Shown here in pieces: positions 23,410 through 34,920 of a stretch of DNA of 64,000 bases. Position 1 is the first letter of the stretch; every line of letters starts with the position of its first letter. Where the stretch lies: the NCBI RefSeq assembly GCF_001411555.2, contig NC_049911.1, positions 28,679,044 to 28,743,043 on the forward strand. The letters are read 5' to 3'. Origin of the DNA: Juglans regia (taxonomy: Eukaryota > Streptophyta > Magnoliopsida > Fagales > Juglandaceae). Made by a program: the position numbers and the translations under genes. The notes under the pieces are model-generated. The model had not been told where the DNA came from. It saw only the letters and a program-made list of their open reading frames with translations, and searched no databases.

Positions 23410-24978
23410 TTGGAGAGATTCATCCAACTACAATTGCATATATATGGGTCCATTTCGTACATTACCCTTTTTCTTTTGCACCATAGAAAAGCATGCGTTC
23501 GAGAACCAGAACTCCTCCTAGCCTCCTCCAAAAGTCAAAAAGAGAGATGCCTCAAGAAGAGTAAAGAAGTTGAAGAAAGAGAAGAAGGAGACGTCTCAAC
23601 AAAGAGACTGCGTGCATTTATAATTAAGCATAACCGTTACAAGGAGGTGCTAAAAAACTGGGATTTTATAGTTAACCAGTTTGCTTATTGTTGTCTAGAT
23701 CTTCCCTTGAAGGCAAAGACAAATATACGAAAAAGTTTGTCTTGGACTCTTGTTCACATCCAACCGGCCTTGGTGTATTCTTTGGAGGTTAGTAATTAAT
23801 TAGGTATCGTACGTGTAACGTTCTGAGTTACCCAAAGCATAAAGCAGATTCCATTACCAATATGTGCGAGGAACCAAAAAAATACGTACGTACAACATGT
23901 TGGTCTAATTAGATGCCCATGTGATTTTGATATTTGTCATCGCCATATCCGCATGCAGGCATGATGCATTAATTATTAAACCACATACGGCCTTCTACAG
24001 TCTAAATTAATTGTTACTATTAAGGGTAGAATACATTGAGTTGGCAAGTTTCTAATGCCAAAAGTACTTTACCAGAGTTATAAGATAAAGTTACGTTCGA
24101 GATTGGAGTTGAAAAAGTGCAACAGTGCCAAATTCAAAATTAAGGTTGTCTTTAGATAGTAAGATAATTTCAAAGTCCTTCTTTGACATGTTTAATCCTC
24201 TAACCTGTATAAACTTTGCTATTCCCCAATTTTTAAAGAAATATTGATCATTGCCTTCCTTGAGAGAGAAAATCCTATTCACACAAATCGAGCCTTCAAG
24301 GCTTAAGATAACTGGTGCTTCCATGGGGCCCAATATTTAATGGGCCGTCAATTCTTTTAAGCCCAAATGAAAAATATGATAACGAAATCAATATTGATAA
24401 TTTTGTCCGCCACTGATATGAAGGCAACATAATAAATAGTAGCTAGGTAAGGACAATAAAGAAGAATGCAAGGGAAAGCCAAAGAGACTGTGATGTGACA
24501 ATGATGACATTAATAGTTAGTAAGGGGTGAAAAGGAAAGGCTTGAGAATTCAATTTGTTCCCCTAAACAAAAACTCTATCGTCTCACCACCATATATAAT
24601 CATAACGACACGTATGATGCATGCAAAAACACTACCCTCTTTCCAAATCGACCTTCTAACTACATCCATCCCCATCCTTTTCTTTCTTCCTAATTATGTG
24701 TACTATATAGCATGGGTCCCCTTCTTAAAATCTCTCTGGCTACTAACTTAATAATTTCTCTCTAAATTTCAAATAAAATAAGACAAAAATATTACCGTCA
24801 CTGGTCTTAATTGTGACATACTTGGAACTAATTCACAATTATTTTATAACTCTATAATAAAATAAAATAAGAGTTATTCTATTATCAAGCTGTATATAAT
24901 AATAGAATACGTCATCCACATCATTTAGATGGTAAGAGTTCAATTTTATTTTTTAAATCAAATAATGTCACGTAACAC

Positions 24979-25015
<37 letters not shown>

Positions 25016-26560
25016 AATGCAAACACATCAACTGTCGATTATCCAACATTTTTTGGACCAATATGAAAAAAAAAAAAAAACCATTTTACATTAGGCTGGA
25101 TCAAAAGTGTCATCAATCTCGATAGGAATATAATCAACGAAAAGAAGGTAGACACTAGACAGGCATAGAACTATGAAAGGAACTTTATAGCTAGGGGGTC
25201 CATTTTAAACCAAAATTCGGGACGACTACATTAGGTTCTTTTTAGGCACGCTCTCTCCAAAAGTCATTGATTTTAATTGAGGTGACACGAGTCTCGAGTC
25301 TTGTTCCAAAGTTTGTCTTCTACAAATTTGGCTTCATCTCAAGAGTCTTATTACATACAATTAAATGCACAAATGTTATACAGTTCATTTGAAAAATAAA
25401 TAAATTTATTTTTAAAATTTTAATTTTTTTATATAAATTTTATATTTATTTATTTATTTTTAAAATAATTATGCAGCACCTGCGCTACGCAGCACTCACT
25501 TGTTTCTCTGATTTTAACAAGTGCTTCCGAAGATAAAAGAGCAGCCAGACGGAGCAAACACCAAAGAGCTTTGCTACACAACCTCCACCACACTCCACAC
25601 TCCACACTTTTTTAAATTTTTTAAATTTTTAATATTTTTTTAAAAATTTTTTTTGAGTTTATTCTTTTTAAATTATTTCAAATTTTTTATTCATTATTCA
25701 TATAATAAATATTTAATAAAAGAAAAAAATAATAAAAATTAAAAATAATATAGAGTGTAGAAGTTGTGTGAATAGTAAGAGGTTGAATAGATTTTTTGAA
25801 CACGAAAACCATACGAAATGTAGATAAGACAGCCACTGTGAAGTTGTTACATTGTCGCTAAATCTAAAAGTAACTTCTATTTGTTACGGTTTACTCGCGA
25901 CCTATTCGGTTTTTATACGAATGCTTAATAAATAATAAAATAAAAATTAAATTATTTATTATATTTTATATAAAAAATTAAAAAAATTATTTAAAAATTT
26001 AAAAACGTTAAATTATTTATTATATTTTATGTGAGAATTTAATAAAATTATAATGATTAGATGAGATGAATTGAAGTGGATTGAAAACTTGAAATGGATT
26101 ATGAATACAAACAAAAATATTTATAAAATAAGTTTTTAAGAATATTGTTTTTGTCTTTTAAATTTAAAAACCACGTACAATTTTGTTTGTAAGCAAATAT
26201 TCCTCAAACTACCATCTCAACTATCAATTATGTAAACTATTACAAAATTACAATATGCCTCCTTTATAAAATACTTGATATGAACGCTTTCGCTAAAATA
26301 AAAATTTAAAAAGAATTAAAAAAAAGTCATAAAATATTAGAAATTAAACATAAAAAGTGACATTTTTAAATAAAATATGAAAACGAAAAAAAAAAAAAAA
26401 TTTTTTAAAATGTACAATAAATATTTTGCCAATTTTTGAAAACTCTTATGGTAATTATCAAAATTGATCATCTGGAAGTAAACAAATGTTACATGCGGCA
26501 TATTATTTCACTAGTATTTTACTTTGTTGATGCGAAAAATTATTTTAATAATTAATAAAG
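23410..26560. other. Repeat-rich intergenic DNA between GASA gene 3 and the LINE remnant
   Basis: The longest frame (23410-23799, +) contains a charged stretch but no domain I recognise, and it starts exactly at the edge of a solo LTR, so I do not call it. The minus frame 24091-24333 is likewise unrecognised. A (TA)n run lies at 24985-25012. An M1-type repeat lies at about 25915-26113. The rest is AT-rich simple sequence. Confidence 0.45.
25915..26113. repeat. MITE-like family M1, decayed copy with duplicated core
   Basis: The core word TTAAATTATTTATTATATTT occurs twice, at about 25948 and 26010, followed by AGAATTTAATAAAATTATAA and TTAGATGAGATGAATTGAAG. The terminal repeats have decayed. 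Confidence 0.5.
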
Positions 26561-26599
26561 CATAAGGTCTGAAGGTGCCACCATGTTTCTCACGTTGCT

Positions 26600-28715
26600 G
26601 TATGATCTCATTAAAGTCACTCATACACATCCAGGCCCTGCTGTCCAAGGGTTTTAATGCCCTTAACAGCTACCGGCTCCCTACTCTTTGTGCAGTTCGG
26701 GGTTGCCATAGAAACTAGTGAAAAACCATGTCTTCCTATTCTCATGATCAGTGACATTGGCAGAGATGTGAGAACTGATATAGGAGACAAGTTGTTCTTG
26801 ATTGGTAGACTTCCACAAAAGTGCAAACCCCACCACTGCATGCCCTACTATCAACTACAAAGCTTCTGTCAAATCCAATCTTGTTTGTAATTCTTTCAAC
26901 CCCCTCCCTCCTACTTTTGGTTTCTATCACAAACATTATGTTTGGACACTTTGTCTTCACCATAAAGTGAATTACTAAACCTTTGATAGTTCCAACTCAA
27001 GCACTTCATTATTACTGGTGGTGCTGCAAATCCTGAGTTATGCTCTTTTCAGGAATGAGCACCTCTTTTTATTTTTTTGAGTGACCATACTGATCACTAC
27101 ATTTACATATAGACCTCTCTTTCTTCCTACCACATAAATCAGTAATATGGTTATCCATTTCCAGAGAAGGTATCCCATCCAATTGAACTTCTCTTGTTCT
27201 TCTTTGCCAACCCATTTTTTTTTTTAGAAATGTCAAACTGTATTTAAAGATTTCAAAGTGGAGTGGCCAGTTACTTACTGAGTTGGTACGTTTGATATGA
27301 ATAGCTGGAGAGTCCAAAGGGAAGTTACTTAGAAGCATTTCCACCAGTGTTATAAATTTCGTATCGTATTGACCGGTACAGTCGAAATATTTTGTTTCTA
27401 TAATGTAGCCGGTACAGAAAAGGGTATAATTTTGTACTAGTCAGAATTTTAGCTGTTTCGGCCCGTACTGGTCGATATTTCGGCCTTTACTTTTTCCTTT
27501 TTATTTTTTTTATTTTTTCAAACTATAAACTCATTTTTTCACCCTCTAATTCAAACCAGACTATTTATAATTTAGATATAATTTATTCATATATAGACTA
27601 TTCTGAAACGATATCGGTATCGAAATATCTTGTTTCAATACCTTGACCAAAACGCTCACCGGTACAATCTTCAAAACATTGATTTCCACTCCTACTCGAT
27701 CATTGTTCTCTTGGTCCTGCTCATCTTGAGAAGTTGTCTACTCTATATTAAAGAACCCAAGGTTGCTAGGATTCACCTGTTGGAGGCTCTTATCCATCTG
27801 GCTATTATCTACTCTTTTAATAGAATCTACCTCAATTGCTTTCCTTTGATAGTTTGTACATTGTGCTTCCCCCTGAGGTAAAATAACAGTTTGATTGATC
27901 ATTAATACCCTGGTGTCCCCCTCCTCTACATTACTTTGAGTTGGAGTGGCCTGTATTTTGTGTCCTTTTCCCCCATATCTTCTGTATCCACGTCCATTAG
28001 AGTTCGCAAGTGTAGCTCTTAGCCAGTGACCATATTAGGATTTGTATGCACCATTTGTGTGAATCCTAGCTTTTGTTATTGCACAGGCCCTATCTGGGTG
28101 CTTAAGAACCCCACACTAGAAGCATAAAAGTGACAATATTTCATATTTGAATTCTATCCATCTTTGTTTCCCTTCCATTCTTATTAGTCTACCTCTAGCT
28201 AATGGTTTAGTGATGTCTATATTAACTTTGACTCTTAGAAACTTTCCACATCTACATCAACTATGATTACTTTTCTCCATAATGGATCCAATACTTTTCT
28301 CTCTTTCTATGGTCATAGCCACTAGAGACATATTGTGTAGCTGAATCCAAAAAGGTTCGTGAGTAAAATTAATCTCGCTAGGAGGTGTGTTATTATCAAA
28401 TTCTAGGATACAAATCAAATGTTTGTTAAAAGACCAAGGTCTATCGTTAAGAACACGTTCTATATCCACTTCTTTATGAAATTAGATTAGAAAATGATTA
28501 TGACCCACCTCATTAAAAGCTATATATTCTTTCGGATTCCAGATTTTAGTCATGGTCGATTTGAAGGCTTCCTTGTTTACATTTTTCTTTTATAAGAATG
28601 ATAATTATAAGACCTAGCTGGCCTCGTAGTATTGACCGTTTTGTACTCCTACTTTTTCTTCCTCTGTGAGATTGAACCATTTCCACAAACGCTCTAACTC
28701 TTCTACCATGATAGA
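26600..28715 (-). mobile_element. Decayed L1-type LINE (ORF1 and endonuclease remnants)
   Basis: Read on the minus strand from 28712, an ORF1 start (MVEELERLWKWFNLTEEE) lies near 28640-28712. Next comes a DUF4283-like gag domain (LNDRPWSFNKHLICILEF, 28390-28450; TPPSEINFTHEPFWIQLHN, 28335-28395), then an RGRLIRMEGKQRW / FKYEILS region leading to a CCHC-type knuckle around 28080-28140. Stops and frameshifts interrupt these. After a foreign repeat at about 27345-27690, an endonuclease remnant appears (CPNIMFVIETKSRREGVERI, 26890-26963; SRACSGGV). Reverse transcriptase was not found. The element is a fossil with no intact frame. Boundaries are approximate. Confidence 0.7.
27345..27690. repeat. 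Repeat inserted in the LINE remnant
   Basis: The stretch starts near CCAGTGTTATAAATTTCGTA and ends near CTTCAAAACATTGATTTCCA. Words such as TATTGACCGGTACAG, GTCGATATTTCGGCC, GATATCGGTATCGAAATA and GCTCACCGGTACAATCTTC recur in variant form within it. It interrupts the LINE between the knuckle and endonuclease regions. It is probably a small non-autonomous element; no target duplication was established. Confidence 0.45.
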
Positions 28716-28759
28716 AAATCAGAGATCCCACCTTCAATTTAGCTAGAAAGCAATAATTT

Positions 28760-29300
28760 TTTGCTCAATCACAAACCCTTAACCTTACCCTTCAACAAGG
28801 GAAAGGACCACCGCCTGGATAGACAATAGAAATTCCAAAACGGCAAGAGTCAAATAATTTCTATATGATGGAAGTGAATCCGACAAGCATAAATTATCTC
28901 CTAAGATCTGGATTAAAATGTTCCGTGGATTGAGAGAAACCAAGGTCGTTTTTGTAATTGTGATATTATAAAGCGGAAAAGAGCAACAAGTCACGCAGCA
29001 AACATGACTCTTTATGTATCTGCCACGCCGAGGTGCAGAAAGCCAGTGAATCAAATCATCACAACCCTACCCAAGCATCAAATAATCGCCATCAACTAAC
29101 CATTAAATCGCCGAGTACCTTCCCTCTCCTCGTGACTCGGGAACTTTTTTTCCTAGAAGTCACGTCGCAGATTTCAGTGTTTCAGTGAGTATTTTCCATC
29201 TCTATTCTCTATAAACATTTTTCACAAACCAAAACTCACGCTACTTTAAGCGCGTGAATGAACTCCTACGTTGTTGCCGTCGCCTTCTAATGGTTCGTGT
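28760..29300. other. Intergenic DNA, no gene seen
   Basis: The minus-strand frame at 28785-29054 shows no recognisable domain and no supporting splice structure. GC content rises toward 29300, where the promoter of the next gene begins. Confidence 0.4.
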
Positions 29301-30858
29301 TATACACGCCGTCAGTATATATTATGTTGGGAATTGAACAAAGGGTTGTGGTACGGAGAGATGGTGATCTATGATACGTGGCAAACATCCGAGGAATTTT
29401 TCTTGTCATAATGGCCGTCGATGAAGGAGTCAGATTTCAGTTACTTGTTCTCAACCGTCTCAGTCGTAGAGAAAGAAAGGCACGTCGAGGAGACCATCGA
29501 ACGGCCAATGAAGGCCAAGGCTTCGGAGAAACTCATCGGGGCCGTGGATCCTCATCCACTGCATGGGATGCCACGTGGAGAGGTTACACGGTGGCATGTT
29601 GTGGGACGGAAAGGATTGGGCTTTGTCTGATGTGGATGAAACGTGGGAATTTATTTTGTTGGATGTTTCGGACATTCGGTGGTAATCCAACGGCCGTGAG
29701 GGACCACCCTGTGTGAGTCGTCGATTGTGGAATGACGTGAGGGTGGAGCTCGTGTATAAATGTGATGCGAGAGAGAGAGAGAGAGGAGGTGGCAGTTTCG
29801 GGACGCATTTAAGCGCGATTTTACGGTGCAAAAGCTTCGGGTTTTCTTCGGTCTTTTTTCAGAGCTTGTCCGTGAGCTTTTTGTGATAGAAGAATTGAGA
29901 TTCAGAGCTCTGGTGTATGAAAGATTCTGTTTTCTTCCGTTCTCTTTTCGGAGCCTGTGCTTGTACATTTTGTAGAGGCGAGCTTCGGAACTCTGAATTT
30001 ATTTACTGAACTTTTCTTTTTGGGTCCAAATTTCGACTCTCCGATATGATTGTTTTTCGATTACGCGAAAGAGTGACAATTGCTTGGGATTCAGTAGTGA
30101 AGATGGGTTTGGGACCTTTGGGTTTTGTAGCAGATTCGCGCATTAATGGTTCCTTTTATTCTAGAGTTTGAATGACTGTGATTCATCCGGTATTCTGATT
30201 CAAGGAGTTTTCACGGGCATTTCAAAGCTTTTTTTTTTTTTTTTTGTATGCCCATTTTACCTCTCTCTCTCTCTCTCTGGCCCTTTTATCTGTTCTGTTG
30301 CTTTATTTTACGAAGAACCTGATTCTCTGAACATGATAAACGAATTACTTTTCTTCCTTTTTTTGCCATCTCTTTGCTAGCTTTTTGTCTCTTCCTCTGT
30401 TTCTTTTTATTTCACCGACGCGATCCTTACGAGCACTGCTACTCTAACTCTCATGCTCAGAGAGAGAGACGGAGAGATATGCGGCAACTAAAATTGATTT
30501 TTATCTTTCTTTGGAAAACCCAAACGCCACTTTTTCAGTTTTCTTTCCGGCGAGCTTTTCGGTAAATACTAAAACCCAAAAAGAAATTCTCTCTATGCTG
30601 TTCTCATTAACAACCTTCTTACATTTTCCTGCTGTTTTCATTATGGACCCAGAAACGATATTTTTTTTTCCATACTCTGATATTCTCTCTGACCCTTTCC
30701 CTTTTCTGTTATTGAAGAAACTCAAATTCTCGAAAGTAGAGTGAAGAATAAATCATCTAAAGGATCTGGAAAGTTCAGCGTTTCCTGTGGTTGGTTGGGC
30801 CCGATCGAGTTCTGAGCTTTCGAAGCCATTTTCAACTTCAGATGTTGGGAGGCCAGAA
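29300..30858 (+). promoter_or_regulatory. Promoter and long 5' leader of the 758-residue gene
   Basis: A TATA box TATAAA lies at 29755-29760. Within 400 bp upstream are several ACGT-core elements: TACGTGGC (29375-29382), a palindromic G-box CCACGTGG (29571-29578) and TGACGTG (29733-29739). These are binding sites for bZIP/bHLH factors and suggest light, clock or ABA input, which is inference. If transcription begins about 30 bp after the TATA, the leader is about 1.07 kb before splicing. It is pyrimidine-rich with CT runs (about 30262-30278) and may hold a 5' untranslated intron. Frames across this region on both strands are not believed. Confidence 0.55.
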
Positions 30859-33800
30859 ATGGACAAAGCTCGAGATGTGAGGCGTGGAGCCAGTCGGTTC
30901 TCTCTTGCCACGCCCAAGAATCTCTTCTCTGGTAAATTTTACTCCCACAGAAAGATACAAAAAGAAAACAAAGCTCCACCCCATTTTGTACTTGTCGTTA
31001 TCTGGGCGTTCCTTGTTTCGCTTTGTGATAAGGCTCGCCGATTATAAGCGTCCCGTGTCCCTTATTATCTCCTTTCTCTCGGGCTCTTGTCTTTTATGTG
31101 TGTTTCTATTTGCGTGCGATTTTGAAGGGTCTGATGGTGTTTGTGGGAACTTCGTACATTCGGAAAGATCGAAGAAAGAGAGGCTAAGAAGATTGAGTGT
31201 TGTTGGTAGGACGAGCTCAAGCTACGAAGACTGCGAAATGGGTTGCGATCTGTCTGACAAAGGAGATGAGCTTCGATTACAAGCACCGTCTATGAGTACT
31301 TGTTCTAGCAAGAGATTTAAGATTCCAAAAAAGGTCGACAATTTTGATGAGTTGAAGTTTTTTTTTATCGTTCATTCTACATGCTTATTAATTGTTTAGC
31401 TTTTATTTTTCTACAGTTTTTTGATGACTGCAATGGAGTCGATCATGCCTCTGTTCCTAGAAAGCTGCGTTCAGGTGCGTGCTTCGCGAATTGAAAAGGC
31501 TGGTGGATTTTAGTTTTTACACAATTTTTCTTCGAGTGGACTGTCCTTAATTTGATTTTTGTAGCTTCTTTAATTGTTTGTTGTGATAACCTGAAGCCTC
31601 GGGTTTAATTTTAGGTTCGTTTTTCTTTGGTTCTGGGAAGTTTCTTTCGTCTTTTTTTTTTTTTTCCTTTTGGTGTGTGTGTGTTTTGTTGTTTCTGTGA
31701 GTTTGGATTAGGTCTGAAGCAAAACTGAGGCTTTTTGCTTTTTCTTTCTTTTTCTGAACGCAAGATTCTGTGTGTTCTAATTTAATTTTGTTTAAATATT
31801 GATGCTGCAACTTTTTTGGTGCATATGTTCTCTTAAATCTAGAACTGTGGTATTTGAGATTTTTGCTTCATTCTATTCTGAGTTCACTTTTCCTTGGGAG
31901 ATACTTTTGCTTTTAGTGATTCGGAAAGCTTTTCTGAATTAAATGTAAAAAAATTGCTTAGTATATTTTGTTGGATTAATGTTTGGGAACTTTCTTCTTT
32001 AACATGTACAGCAATGAAGAAGCGTAATTGTGAATCTATTTCTCCGGAATCTATTTCTCCACCTTTACCAGATTCAAAAAAGCTGAAAGATACAATCAGT
32101 GGAGTCCAAGCTTCACCCATAAAGAATGGTGCAAAGAAATCCAAACTCAATGTGGTTAGCTCTCTCTAGCTCCTCTACTATCAAAATATCCCCTACTTTT
32201 GCTTTTCTTCATTGTTCATTTCAACTATTGTTTTTGTAGAAACACGGAGGCTCAGACTGGTCCCCAGAACAGACTCTCTCTGGGCCAATAACAAAAGATG
32301 AGGAAGAAGTAGTAGAGACCTTGTATGCATTGGCCGGAATGTTCCCGAACAATGATGCAAATGAGAAGAGTAAAGTTGAAAGCAAATCCAGGGAACAAAA
32401 ACCTGTGCCAGAATCAAGGGCGAGTCTAATGCCCATACAAGGTTTCTTCATTTTGCTCTTTGTACAGTATTAAGTTTTGATAATTTTTTTCCCTTTGTTT
32501 TGGTCTGTCTGTTAAGTCTTGTAGTTTATCAGATTCTGCAGTTACAAAAGACAACTTGAGCTCAATGCCCTTGATAACAGCCAAAGTTGTTGATCCTTCA
32601 GATAGATTGCCCAAAGAAACTGGAAAAATAGTTTTTTTGGACGAACCCAGTATTCAGGAACAACCGGATTTGCCCGCTGGAGAGAAAATCCGAATGGAAT
32701 TAGATTGTTCTGTTCCTCAACTGAATCTAACTAGCATGCCATTCTTAGCTAGTAGTGACAATGGCAGTGTAAAGCCATTACACAATTCTGAGCTAAGCTT
32801 GGACACAGGGTGCGTTGTTTTTTCTTTTTCTTTTTAGATGATTAAGGGCTCTTAACTTTCCCTTTTTTTTCTTTGTATATAATTCTTTTTATATTTTTTA
32901 TGATCCAGCGTATTAAATCTACCCACACAACCAGAAACCCCTCTAATTGAGAGGAAACCAGAGACGGCGTTGGGGGCAGCAACCGTAATTTTCTTATTTT
33001 CAAGTTCAGACTAAACGTTCTTTTAGTTATCTAGATCTGAATTTTATGGTTCATCTGGTTTGCTTTATAGGCCATAACCACTGCAAGTGAACTGGAACAA
33101 CAAAATAGGACCAATGAGCCCAAGAAAAATGGTACACTTCTAGCTTGCTTGGAAGGTCTAATTATCATGTCTGGACTCGTGCTTCAGTTGCAAAAGCTGT
33201 TGTCTTTAATAGTGTTTGATATAAATATTTTGACACCATCACACTCTTTCTTTGATCAAAAGGTTCGATATTGTGGCCAGGATTGTCTTCAGTTGTCTCA
33301 TTTGGTGGTGGGAGTCGTGGTCCTTCTTTGCAGTAATTTTCTTACATTCTTGTTCTTTTTGAACCCGCCATGTATCCGTTTTCTTGTTGCTCCCATGTCC
33401 TCATGCATTTAGGTATCTCAGGTCCTCTGATGCTAGAATTCCGGGTTGGCTTGATGCTGCTATGATTGCCTCCAGACACAGGTCATCTGAAAATGGTTCT
33501 TCGAGTGGAAAGGTGAACATTTATCTTATTCATGCTTCTTACCTGTCATTCCCAACTTTAAAAAACTTAGCTATGTTTCTTGAAGTGGTGTTTACTATTT
33601 CAAGCATCTGAATTGGTATGTGGTTGCTACACAGGTTTCAAAAGTGACTGTTGAAAAAAATACATGGAAGAGGTGTGCTGCTCATGTTCATATAAGTCAT
33701 CTCATTCAGATCTCAAAAATGCCAGAGAGCCAGGAGAGGTTGCTGCTGCAACTTAATCAATTGAGACCAGAGGAAGGATCAAATCTAGGATTTCTTATGG

Positions 33801-34920
33801 CAACCAATAGATTTGATGGGGTGAGAAACAGTTTAAATGGCGTAATGTCTTCTGCCGCTCTATGCAATTCTACCACTGAAAGAATTTCAAATGAAGCTAA
33901 AACTGATATTCTTCAGCCCCAGCGACTTCATCAAGATCAGCCCCAGGCTCCTCTGGCATCCGGGGTGTACACTCAACAGAAGCAGGTAAGCTCATATTGT
34001 ATTTGCGAATGATTTCTTCCCCTACAATCTTTTGACTTCTTCCATTATTGGCAGAGTCTCGATTTCTTGTCCTTGTCAGCTGGAGATGGCGAGATAGAAG
34101 CTAAGAACCGTGCTAATAGAGCTGGAAATGGGTTGGATCCTTTGTCACAATTCCAAGTTCCTTATCTTTATTGTCCTGCACAACAGCAGACTCTCATGCC
34201 TTTCACTATGCCTCAAACTCGCTATACCTCCTCTGCTTACCCTGATCAGCGTTCAGTAGCACCAGCAGCAGCACATCAGGTTTTATTCTTGCTTTCAGGT
34301 TACATATATCAATTTGTTGTAGGATATTCTTTGGAGCCAGTTAAAAATTTGCTACACAACTTTCTCTTTGCTCAACCTGACTATAACAAATTCTTAGGCT
34401 TTGCTAGCTATTACTGCTGTTCCTTGTTAGGCTTGTTATGTCATCTATAGTTCTAAAACTAGATTATGCTTCATTGTCGGTCCAGCTACAGGTAGCTCCA
34501 TATCTTGGTAATCCATTTCGTGGTCCTAACCCAAGTCCTATGGCCTGGACAAAACAACAGCAGCAGCAACATCAACGCCTTTGGGCTGCCCAGCTAGCAG
34601 CTCATTACAGGCCTGGCGGAACTTCAACATCCATGACCCAAGTTTCGAGCTGGCAACAGGGAAGACAAGACCTGCCTATGCTGATTCCGTTTGCCCAAAC
34701 CATTACCCCACCATCCCCTTCATCCCTAGAAGTACTGGGCCCCAAGTATACTACAGTCTCTCAACAACAGCAGCACATCATGGCGATTGCTACATCATTG
34801 CCCCCTGCCCGGGTAAAAAAACAAGACCACCTTATCTCCTCTGTCTACGAAGAGACCGGAGGTGGGTGCCACGCCACGGGTGCACTACCATTGCAATTAC
34901 TCTGCAATGAGCGCCGTTGA
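30859..34920 (+). CDS. Uncharacterised plant protein, Gln-rich C-terminus
   Basis: Thirteen exons join in frame into 758 residues: 30859-30931, 31128-31333, 31417-31474, 32012-32154, 32240-32441, 32533-32809, 32909-32984, 33071-33131, 33263-33332, 33413-33512, 33635-33985, 34055-34279 and 34486-34920. I do not recognise the family. Visible features are basic, nuclear-looking patches (ERSKKERLRRLS; SSKRFKIPKK; PDSKKLKD...KNGAKKSKLN), an acidic helix (ITKDEEEVVETLYALAGMFP), a conserved-looking segment SDARIPGWLDAAMIASRHRS, and then WKRCAAHVHISHLIQISKMP. The C-terminus is rich in Gln, Pro and Ser with QQQQQ runs (about 34553-34570 and 34762-34773). No membrane segment or signal peptide was seen. 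A nuclear regulatory role is plausible but only inferred. The exon 4 donor could lie at 32151 or 32154, and the last exon could start at 34486 or 34492; either pair keeps the frame. A stretch after the stop (34921-35640) is read as 3' untranslated. Confidence 0.8.

Noticed and set aside
23410..23799. 129-residue plus-strand frame with a charged middle
   Set aside because: No recognisable domain; it starts at the edge of a solo LTR and has no promoter or splice support.
29460..29968. Several long minus-strand frames and opposing plus-strand frames around 29.4-30.0 kb
   Set aside because: They overlap each other on both strands in the promoter and leader of the 758-residue gene; openness is explained by GC-rich and GA-repeat sequence.
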